Part shown: positions 1 to 9,089 of the stretch, piece by piece | Layout of the letters: every line of letters starts with the position of its first letter | Numbering within the stretch: position 1 is the first letter of the stretch | Origin: Impatiens glandulifera | Lineage: Eukaryota; Streptophyta; Magnoliopsida; Ericales; Balsaminaceae | DNA length: 64,000 bases | NCBI RefSeq assembly: GCF_907164915.1 | Contig: NC_061867.1 | Coordinates: 26,884,308 to 26,948,307 of the forward strand | Reading direction: 5' to 3' | Notes under the pieces: generated by a model | Databases searched by the model: none | What the model saw: only the letters and a program-made list of their open reading frames with translations | Told to the model about the DNA's origin: nothing | Translations under genes and position numbers: made by a program

Positions 1-1710
1 TTTTCGGCTCAATTTGTGATATGAAGGCTGAGTTTTCATAGTGTTCCAAATTTTGTTGCCTAGTTCGGACGGGTGAGGATATATTACCTATTACTAGTTC
101 AAGAGGATGATTTTTGTTCATTATGAGGTTTATCTGAGACGTGTCTTCCAAGCGTTCGGTTGGCTGATCAAGGTTAGACTGATCGGTAGGCTGAACAGAG
201 TCAGGCCGACCGATTTCTTCAGTTGAAACTGAAGAGTCAACTTTCTACGGTAAAGCAGCTTGATCAGGCTGAGGTTCAGCATCAACCGCTTGATCATTAA
301 CAAATCGTCTATAAACCGGAACCTCGTCTTCATCATCAGAATAGATATTGAAATTTTCCATTATGTTGTGAAGGTCGAAGGGTAAGGGAGTATTTCGTTC
401 AACCGATTCATCAAAAACAACGTGAGATGTTTCTCCAACTGTTAAAGTTCTAGTATTATAGATTCTATATATTTACTTACAGCTGAATATCCCAACATTA
501 TTCCTTCATCGGATTTAGCATCAAAAGCGGTCAAATATTTTTTGCCGTTGTTGTGAACAAAGCATTTACTACCAAAAATTCTAAAATACCGTATGTTTGA
601 AATTCTATCATAGTATATCTCAAAAGGGGTTTTAGAAAAACGTTTAGTTACTAGAGACCGGTTTTGAGTATAACATGCGGTATTGATTATCTCGGCCCAA
701 AAGTTTTGAGCAATACTCGAATCGGCTATCATTGACCTTGCGGCTTCTTGAGAGTTTGGTTTCTTCTCTCAGCCAGGACGTTTTGTTGAGGAGTTCTGGC
801 ACTAGACAACTCGTGTCTAATACCGGAATCATCAAGAAAGGTAGTTAACTTACTGTTTGTAAATTCGGTTCCTCTATCACTTCTGATTTTGTTTACCCGA
901 ATAGATTTTTCATTTTGTATTCTCAAAATCAGTTTAATCAGGTTTGGTGTTGCTTGATTTTTAGAAGCTAAAAATATTACCCCAAGTAAATTTAGAGTAA
1001 TCATCAACAACTACCATAGTGTATTGCATGCCTCCTAGGCTTGTTACTCTAACCGGACCAAACAAATCCATATGCAAGAGTTCTAAACATCGTTCGGATT
1101 GATGATTTCCTTTACTTTTGAAAGAAGACTTTATTTGTTTACCCATTTGACATGCAACACATACTTTATCTTTTGAAACTTGACATTTGGAAAACCGTAA
1201 ACTAATTCCCTAGAACATATGAAGTTTATTGTTTTAAAGTTCAAATGGTTTAGCCGTTTGTGCCAAAGCCAATTTGGATCATTTCCAACTATCATGCATA
1301 CAGGATTTTCAAACTTAGTTTTCCAATCAACTTTGTAAATATTTCCCATTCGGTTTCCAGTTAGTAAAATATCATTTTGATGATCCTTAACTAGGCATGC
1401 ATTTTTATGAAACTCAACTTTGTATCCTACATCGCACATTTGACTAATGCTTAACAGGTTAAAATGCAAGTTTTCTACCAATAGTACATTATTGATAGAC
1501 AGGTTACCATGGACAATCTTACCCTTGCCCACGATTCTACCTTTTGAGTTGTCAGCAAATGTGATAACTGCTCCGGTTTCATAAGTGATATCTACTAGTA
1601 GTCCGCTGTTACCGGTCATGTGTCTTGAGCATCCACTGTCCAGATACCATTCCGAGTTCCTTAGCCGGTTGCTTCTCCTAACCTGTAAAAAAGAGATATT
1701 TACACCTTTT
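1..1710 (-). pseudogene. copia pol fragment: protease end, GAG-pre-integrase, integrase
   Basis: The protease active-site region reads WYLDSGCSRHMTGN on the minus strand near 1615-1660. The GAG-pre-integrase domain follows at 1619-1131 with WLWHKRLNHLNF. The integrase core follows in pieces: LLHMDLFGPV (first catalytic Asp, about 1070), IRSDRGTEF (second Asp, about 880) and RTPQQNVLAERRN (catalytic Glu, about 790). Below 340 the frame matches the variable linker before reverse transcriptase, ending with AFISQIEPK at the window edge. The frame shifts near 1140, 1000 and 730, so no single reading frame joins the domains. In an intact element these would be cut from one Gag-Pol polyprotein. Confidence 0.88.
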
Positions 1711-1722
1711 TGGTACCCACAT

Positions 1723-2454
1723 TCAGTTGGGTCTGTGGTTGATTAGTCCCTTTGGGATCCAGACTTGGATAAGTCGGATCACTTTCCCGGTAATTGTTCC
1801 TACGGTATTTGGCTTAACTTCTTGATCTTTGCCCAAAAATGCCTTATATCGTGGTGATGAGTAGTTTTGATTTTGAGGTGCACTTGTTTTGTTTCGTTTA
1901 TCTTCTGACCAGTTGGCTTTCCTTCTCTCAGGATGAAGCCATTTTTCCGATTCGGTTGGAGTTACATATTTTAGTTCCGGATCTATGACAGTTTCTGCCT
2001 CATTATTGGTTAAAGAGCTCTTGACAAATCTTACGAAAGGAAGATTGTCTTTTGTGAGTTTCATCCTATTAGGGTGATTTGGTTTGTTTGATTTGTTTTG
2101 TTTGTGTCCAATACCAAATTTACACTTGGGATGCCTTTTATACTTGCACATCTGATCTACGGTTTTACGGGATCTTTCCCAAGCAGCCGTAATGTACTAT
2201 GTTCGTTCATCTTCTTCAGTTACCGGTTGAACTATCTCTTTATTTTCTAAGGATAATTTAGTCGGTTCATATACTGTGGTTTCGCATGGCTCACCAGCGG
2301 TACCACTTGACTCTTTGGTTTTATGTTCCACCCGAGTCGGTATATAAGCAGATATGTTTCTGAACTCAGTGACCATTTCGTTGAGTGCAGAAATCAGATC
2401 TTCCTTAGTAAATTTATCAGAAGAGAAATCAAATACCTCTTCGTCGTTTGCCAT
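1723..2454 (-). pseudogene. copia Gag-Pol spacer region
   Basis: Two frames (2454-2197 and 2151-1723) lie between the zinc knuckle and the protease motif. The first is acidic (starts MANDEEVFDF) and matches the linker that follows the nucleocapsid in this copia group. The second ends with WIPKGLINHRPN, a stop, then MWVPK. The same WI.KGLI / MWVPK arrangement is present at about 62090-62145 in the right-hand copia element, showing common descent. No catalytic residues are visible. The break between the two frames and the stop before the protease indicate decay. Confidence 0.65.
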
Positions 2455-2462
2455 GAAGCATG

Positions 2463-3587
2463 TTACTCTCTCTTCATCATTCTCATTATCAGAGTATGCC
2501 CATTCACTTCCACCGTTGGATGCGATAAGTGCCTTTTGTATTTCTTTTCCTTCATCGGCTTGCTGGTTGTCATTCCTCCGGTAATCATTCTTTGGTTGTC
2601 ATTTCTCCGGTAATCGTTCCCTTGATAGTTGTTACCCTGATACCGGTTACCTTGATAGTTGTTTCCTTGGTAGTGGTTTACCGGTTTTTGGTCATCTCTT
2701 CTTGGTTTCCTACACTCTGACCTGAAATGTCCAAAACCATCATAGTTATAACATCTTTTATTTGATTTATCAACATAATTATAGTTAAAATTGTTGTTAG
2801 ATGGCGGTTGGTTCTTCTTCATGAATCTCTCGAATTTCTAAGCTAGCATTGTCATCACATCTTCACTGATCTGGTCAGCATTTTTGACTGGAGCCGGAAC
2901 GGTTGATACAGGGACCGCCGGTTCCACCGATGTAACTAGATCTCTGGTTGCGGTTGACGTAGATGCCTCGTCTTTGATCCGAGACTTGATCTCAAACTCA
3001 TATGCTTTTAGATCTTCAAACACATCATGCAGCTTCATCTGCCCGAGATTGCTTGACTCCCTCATCACCATGGTCTTGATATCCCATGTGCTCGACAGTG
3101 ATCTTAATGCTTTGATAATTATCTCCCGGTTATCGTATCTTTTTCCGAGTGTTTGTAGCTCGTTGACCACGCTAGTAAACCAATTGCTGAACTCTTTCAT
3201 ATTTTTTTCCGGTTTCATCCTGATGTTCTCATATTTTTGAGTAGCCACCAAGATTTTGTTTTCTTTTGTTCTTTCGTTTCCTTCATGGATCTGAATGATC
3301 GTCTCCCGGGCTTCCTTTGCATTTTCACAATCTGATATTTTGTTTAGTGTGTTATCGTCTATAGCCTTGTAGATGTGTCTCATGTAATGGTTGTCCAAGT
3401 TACTACTTCTTAGATCTTCAGTTGTCCATGCGTCTATCTTCTTGTTGATCTTTATTGGTCCTTCCTTCAGAACCCTGCTCATCTCATTGTCCATCGTAAT
3501 CAGATGAAGATACATCAGTTTCTTCCAGCTGCTAAACGCTTCACTGTTTAGCATCGGTGGCTTGTCGCTGTGAGTCATGCTTCCCAT
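2463..3587 (-). pseudogene. gag: copia gag with CCHC zinc knuckle
   Basis: Capsid/nucleocapsid gene of the left copia element. The likely start is the Met at 3587 (MGSMTHSDKP), just inside the primer-binding site. Motifs of the UBN2/copia gag family include LRSLSSTWDIKT and LKAYEFEIKSR. An in-frame TAG at 2840-2838 separates capsid from nucleocapsid. The frame then continues to a CX2CX4HX4C knuckle (CYNYDGFGHFRSEC, about 2745) followed by a Gln/Asn-rich run built on the repeat NYQGN. Read through the single stop it is close to full length for the family. Confidence 0.85.
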
Positions 3588-3618
3588 CTTCTTCGGTTGC
3601 TTGAGTGTTAAGAACCTC

Positions 3619-3630
3619 GCTCTGATACCA
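3619..3630 (-). other. primer-binding site, initiator Met-tRNA type
   Basis: The minus strand reads TGGTATCAGAGC two bases inside the LTR end. This is the standard copia site complementary to the 3' end of plant initiator tRNA-Met. It fixes the element's orientation and the inner LTR boundary. Confidence 0.85.
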
Positions 3631-3632
3631 CT

Positions 3633-4817
3633 TGTTAGGATCGGGGTCGCCCTTGGAGGACCGGGGTTCCGGTTTTGGAAGGGTTGAACGCTTACAACAA
3701 CACAACACACGCTCTGATTGGTGATAGTCAGGATAAAGACTACAACCGTTCTCCACACTACGCAAACTGTCACAGACTCTTGAACCGGGTTCAAGGGCGG
3801 AAATATCTGTTTCAGTTTGAAGCAACTCACACGACTTGGATGAGGTTTATGAGGAGTCGGTTTAAGAAGTATGTATAGACCGGTTTTGATTATAGGAGTA
3901 GGATTATATTTCGGTTAGTGTAGTTCGGTTTTAGAGTAAATAGGCAGGAAATAAGTAAAAGACATAAGACAGAATTTTTTATGGATGTTCGGAGCAAACC
4001 CTCCTACGTCACCCCTTCTTCTCAAATTATGAGAAGGATCTCCACTAACTTTGAAAGTTACAACACTCACAATGCCGGTCGAGCCTAACTCGCTACTCGC
4101 CGGTTACACCACTTCACTCTTGATGTAATACAAAATACACAATACAGTAATGTTTTCGGTAAATGAAACAACAATTTGGGATCGCGCATGAGATTTCTTT
4201 GTCTCTTAAGATGATTCAAAAACCGTGATTAATGAAGTCACTTCGTCTTCCTTTTATAGTAAATGAGATCCCAACGATCATCTTCTTCTCTCACCGTGGG
4301 ATTGGTCAATTTGAGACCACGCCGGTTCAGAGGTGTTGCGTGCACGTTTCATCTTTCTGACACTTGGCAAGCATGCATATACCGGTCAGGTATTGATGAC
4401 GTATCCGGCTTGCAGTTCTTAACACGTGTCAAACATGTACCTTCCGGCTGTCTGATTCGGATCTTCGGATAAGCAGATCATTATTGTTTTTATCGCATAC
4501 TTCTGATCCGGATCTTATCTTCTTGCATTTTCCCAAGAAACATCTATTTCGTCATATTACGTCATCTTTGTAGTTCTGAGTCTCCGGTTGATCTTTTCGT
4601 AATATGGTCCGGCTGGGATGAGAACTTTTCTTTGCTAGCCGGTCTGTTTGGAATGTTGAGGCTGGTTCCTCTTGATCATGAATTGATCATCTGGAGCCGG
4701 ATTGCTTTGATGTATTCTCCAGCCGGTTTATACGACTTGGTCTGTTCCTGCACATGAGAGTTAATAGTAGTTTAGTTTTCTGGTCGGTAAAAATTAACTT
4801 ACTTAATTTTTCTATCA
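3633..4817 (-). repeat. 5' LTR of the left copia element
   Basis: On the plus strand the repeat starts TGTTAGGATCGGGG beside the primer-binding site. The outer end is placed at TCTATCA (4817). The minus-strand start TGATAGAAAAATT.. aligns with TGATGATGAACTT.. of the LTR at 59629, and both then share TGTGCAGG. Length is about 1185 bp. The inner end is well supported. The outer end rests on this alignment and on the abrupt start of MULE terminal sequence at 4818. Confidence 0.7.
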
Positions 4818-5085
4818 AATGTCATTCACGCATTTTCATCTAAAACGTGTGAGTTGATTAATGCGTTTTAGATGAAAATGCGTGAATGGAATTTCCCGTA
4901 ATTGGAAAGTCGAGAAATTTCACTCACGTGTTTCATCTAAAACGCGTTAATCAACTCACGCTTTTTAGATCAAAATGCGTGAATGACATTTCTCGTCTTT
5001 CATCGTATATATAATTTTTTTTGACTTAATTTAAAACAAAACCCATTCACAAATATATCGACTCTCTCACTTTCTCCACTCCGAC
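4817..5085 (+). repeat. left terminal inverted repeat of the MULE
   Basis: Partner of 24861-25124. It contains two internal hairpins: one with arms at about 4823-4847 and 4864-4889 that pair almost perfectly around ATTTTCATCTAAAACG, and a second, less perfect one at about 4920-4995. The shared block continues through TCTCGTCTTTCATCGTATA and ends near CTCCGAC. Confidence 0.88.
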
Positions 5086-5163
5086 TCCACTCTCAAACCC
5101 TACTCCCCTAAAGACCACGACCACAACCACACCCACGAGCAGTAGCTGACGACGACGACGACT

Positions 5164-8162
5164 ATGACCTCTCCGTTTGAATTCATGACCCACTACTCTT
5201 CGTTCTCAAAATGGGTATGTTTATTTTATGTTTTTTAGTGATTATGAACACTAGGTTGATTATATTATAGTATATCTAGGTTGTATTCGATAACTCCTGA
5301 ATGAATGTGAATCAATATTATGTTATACTAGATGTTACGTGTATTTTAGTATAGCTCACTCATGCGTGTTGTTTCCCACTCACGCAAAATACTCACTGAG
5401 GAAGAGTTTGCTGGTATGTTTCATGGAGATAGAATGTGCCAAGAATTGTCCACAAGTTTGCTTCAATGCACCTATTGGATAGGGGGCTCCTATCCCATTA
5501 GATTCATTGAAGCAAACTTATGGAAAAGTTGTTACATTGGATTTCCTGAAACTCTACCAGCAAACTCCTTCTCGGTTATGGTTCACGCCATCTTCAAAAA
5601 ACAACAACCGAAATAATTCTTGTAATGTTGTTGAACTGTTTTCAATTGCAGCTCAAGTACTTCTTTACTTTAATGGAGAGTGATGATGTTACTCATTTTT
5701 CTACAAAGTCAAACAGCGGTATGATTGTTCTCCAAAATTCTACTTATGCCCAATTAGTTAATCTAATCTATTCTGTTACTAATGTTGACAAATCTAGATA
5801 TGATTTATTGCTTCAAGCCAAGTATAATTCTCCTAGCATGAATGTCAAATTTTCTTATATAAGTGATATAAAAAAAGATGTGGATGTGGAGTTCTTTTTA
5901 CATGAAACAGTTTCAGTCCACAACTGTACTCCATTGTGTGTATCCTTAGTAGAGAAGTCACTACCTAGAAATCCAACACACCCAACTCAAGAAAGTGTAG
6001 TGGTTCCAGAATTTGATAATCCTGACGTATTCCCGAAGCAGCGGGAGGTTTTCTTTGAAACTGAAAATGGCATTGAAGATTAATCATGTTTGTGTCTGAA
6101 TGAGGGGGATGCTGATTGAGTTCCTTTTACCCAACATAGTAGTGCTGATTGGGTTTCTAGTACCAATCCAAGCAGTTCTTGAGTTCCTAGTACACAACCA
6201 AACAATGTTGTTGCTCGTACCCAACCAAGCTGCAGTGATTGGGTTGATAGTAACATACCAAGTAGTAAAAATTCGATACATGAGGCATTAACTTGCGAAA
6301 TCGGATTGGAAGTCAGTTCGTTGTTTGAGAATAAAAAAAAACTTCAACTGTGGTTACATAAATATGCGATGGCTAATCATTTTGAATTCAAAGTGGAGAA
6401 GTCAAAAAAGGAATTTTGGTGTGTGAAATGTTTAGATAAGAATTGCAAATGGAGATTGCGTGCTGTGAAAGGAAAATCCTCGAAGATGTTTGAGATTCAT
6501 AAATTTGTAAAAGATCATACTTGTTCAATTGTGAAGAAGCAAGAGAATCAAAGGAAAGCACCAGCATGAGTTTTTCGAGAATACATGAAGAGAAAGTACA
6601 TGGACCATCACCATGACCACATGCCCAAGAAAATAATGGAAGACATACAGAGAACTTGTGGAATAAGGATGACTTATAATAAGGCTTGGAGGTCCAGAAA
6701 AAAGGCCCTAATGGCTTTGCGAGAAACTATAGAAGATTCCTATGGTAAATTGCCATCCTACCTGTACATGTTGGAGAAGAATAATTCGGGTACCATAACA
6801 GACATCCAGACGGATGAGCACGACCATTTCAGGTATATGTTTATGTCCTTAGGCCTCTCAATTAAGGGTTTCAAAAATTGTTGTTGTCCGATATTGTGCG
6901 TTGATTCCAGTTTTCTTAAGCACAAGGTTGGATGTCAGCTATTGATTGCGATAACATTAGATGCGAATGAAAAACTCTATCCTATTACATTCGGCGTTGT
7001 TGAATGAGAGAATAACAACTCTTGAACTTATTTCATGCAAAAACTTATAGATGCAATTGGATTAGTTGATGATCTCGTCTTCGTATCCGATAGACACCCA
7101 AACATCGCCAATGCCTTGTGCTCAGTTTTTCCAGAAGCATATCACGGTGCATGTACTTACCACATCAAGATGAATATTATGGCCAAATTTAAAATTGATC
7201 ATTGTCACTCAGAGTTTGATTTGGCTTCTCGTGCATACACAATCTTGCAGTTTAATCGGCATTTTGACAAGATCAACGCTAAAGACCCTCGTATTGCCAT
7301 GTATTTGGCAGATATTAGGTTAGAGAGATGGAGTCGTGCCTTTTCCCCTAGTAAACGATACAATCAAATGACAAGCAATTACGCCGAGAGCTTTAATAGT
7401 CAAAGCAGGGAAGCTAGAAAGTATGCCATAACAACCTTAGCTGATTATTTAAGATTAACAATACAAGAATGGTTTAATAATAGAAGAGAAAAAGTGTCCA
7501 ATCACAAGGAACGTTTATCTCATTATTATGAAAAGTTCTTACTTGATCAAGCTGAGAAGGCAGATTATATAACGTCCATCCACTTAACCGATTCGAGTTT
7601 TATGTGTATGACGGTGAATCTGATTTTAAAGTTGACTTGAAAGGATTGAGTTGTAGTTGTAGGGTATTTGATGTATTTGGTCTTCCTTGCACTCATGCCC
7701 TGGCTGCTGCCCGTACCCATAAATTGGATGCCTATGAGTTCTGCTCAAGGTAACGATTTGCTCTTGAATCTATCTAACTAACTAACCAATTGCTCACATG
7801 TTCAATTGTTATCTTTTTCAGGTATTACTCAACTGAATCTTGGATCAATGCATATGCGGAGACATGATATCCAGTTTGTCATCAAGACTCTTGGGATATT
7901 CCAGAAAATATCAAGCAACGAGTGTGCCTTAAACCACCTGTTAAGGTTAAGAAAGGGAGGCCACAAAAAAAGCGTAGGTCATCCCAAGGTGAGACTCGTA
8001 AGGTACCAAAAAGATGTAGCTCATGTGTTGGTCAAGGTCATAACATGGCAACATGAAAATCAGTTATGCCTGCACCCTCTACTACAAGAGTTGCAAGAGT
8101 ATCATCTCAGCCGCCATCATCTCAGCAACCATCATCTCAGCAGCCATCATCTCTTGCTTGAA
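5164..8162 (+). pseudogene. mudrA: mudrA-type MULE transposase, decayed
   Basis: Exon 1 is probably 5164-5214 (MTSPFEFMTH..) with donor GTATGT. Exon 2 starts after TTGCAG at 5652 in the same frame. Domains in order: N-terminal MULE region (5660-6080); MuDR/FAR1-like zinc region with VKCLDKNCKWRLRAVK (6306-6569); transposase core with LCVDSSFLKHK (first Asp, ~6900) and VFVSDRHPNI (second Asp, ~7080), then CTYHIKMNI; SWIM zinc finger CSCRVFDVFGLPCTHAL (~7650-7710); intron 7752-7822; basic tail and a CCHC knuckle whose last Cys position is a TGA (~8055). In-frame stops occur at 6081, 6112, 6181, 6567, 7005 and 7026, and the frame shifts near 7590. The domain order is complete but the copy cannot make transposase. 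Confidence 0.88.
5391..5579. other. long imperfect inverted duplication (foldback) in mudrA intron 1
   Basis: About 92 bases on the left (to ~5487) pair with the next ~90 bases. The innermost arms share AAGTTTGCTTCAATG (5454) with its reverse complement ending at 5519. The outer arms share GAGTTTGCTGGTA with its reverse complement near 5560, plus TTTCA.GGA blocks. The loop is only a few bases. An RNA from either strand would fold into one long hairpin resembling a young plant miRNA or siRNA precursor. The open frame at 5362-5616 simply reads through the foldback and is not taken as a protein. Confidence 0.7.
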
Positions 8163-8164
8163 CA

Positions 8165-8525
8165 AATGTTGGTTTTATCTTATGAATATTTTATCAATTA
8201 TTGTTGGTTTTGTCTTATGTATATTGTCTATGGTTTTTATTACAAATGTTGGTTTTGATTATAGATTGTTGGTGTTGATTAAGATTGTTGGAAATATACA
8301 GATTGTTGGTTTTGTCTTATGAATATTATCTATGGTTTTGATTACAGATGTAGGTTTTGATTATAGATTGTTGGTGTTGATTAAGATTGTTGGCAATATA
8401 CAGATTGTTGGTTTTGTCTTATGAATATTGTCTATAGTTTTGATTACAGATGTTGGTTTTGATTCTAGATTGTTGGTGTTGATTAAGATTGTTGGTAATA
8501 TACAGATTGTTGGTTTTGATCAACC
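8165..8525 (+). repeat. tandem repeat, ~101-bp unit, about 3.5 copies
   Basis: The block containing TTGTTGGTTTTGTCTTATGA recurs near 8203, 8303 and 8405. Each copy is followed by TTGATTACAGATGTTGG-like and TTGGTGTTGATTAAG-like stretches. It lies just 3' of the transposase stop. No coding sense seen. Confidence 0.8.
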
Positions 8526-8739
8526 ATCATCATCTCAGCAGCTGTTCTAAGTTTATTTCAATTTTGTAATGTATGGACTGTCTATTTTATGACATTTCGT
8601 TGTATAATTTCAAGTAAATATAGTGAATCCATATTATGATTCAGTATTACAATTCACGCATTTATGACTCACGCATATTCAATATTGAATGAGCATGAGT
8701 CATGTTGTAATATGCATTATGTAATAGACTATATGCTTG

Positions 8740-8990
8740 AAACACACTAGATGCAAGAAATATACCATTTGCGAGAAACACAACATATGTGAGAAATATA
8801 CTATTTGCGAGGAACACACTAGATGCAAGAAATACACCATTTGCGAGAAACACACAAAATGCGAGAAATATACCAATTGCGAGAAACACACCAGATGCGA
8901 GAAATACACCATTTGCGAGAAACATACAAAATGCGAGAAATACACTAATTGCGAGAAACACACCAAATGCGAAAAACACACCATAACTTA
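8740..8990. repeat. 18-bp minisatellite (ATTTGCGAGAAACACACC type)
   Basis: About 14 copies of an 18-bp unit alternate GAGAAACACAC and GAGAAATACAC with ATTTGC, AAATGC or AGATGC. Because 18 is divisible by 3 it stays open in several frames on both strands, which gives false reading frames. The same motif fills the introns of the Ulp1-like gene at 10290-11480. The copies here lie beyond that gene's 3' end. Confidence 0.85.
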
Positions 8991-9089
8991 TGTTACAATA
9001 ATAATATTCAGTATTACACAACATGTTACAACAATAATCAACATATTACAACTTCATGGCTCTAAAATTTGGTGGAACAACCTCACTAC

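Larger units (their letters stand above)
1..4817 (-). mobile_element. Ty1/copia LTR retrotransposon, left part outside window
   Basis: Read on the minus strand the order is LTR (4817-3633), primer-binding site, gag, zinc knuckle, protease end, GAG-pre-integrase and integrase, then the linker that precedes reverse transcriptase, where the window stops. This order is diagnostic of Ty1/copia. Reverse transcriptase, RNase H and the second LTR must lie left of base 1. All coding parts carry stops or frameshifts, so this copy is not autonomous. The LTR is related to those at 58913-59610 and 59629-60999: all share an end close to GATCCTAACA and an internal stretch with TCCGAACAT and a GGTGACRT-type motif. 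Confidence 0.9.

Noticed and set aside
5362..5616. 84-residue plus-strand protein in the mudrA intron
   Set aside because: It runs straight through both arms of the foldback and matches no family.
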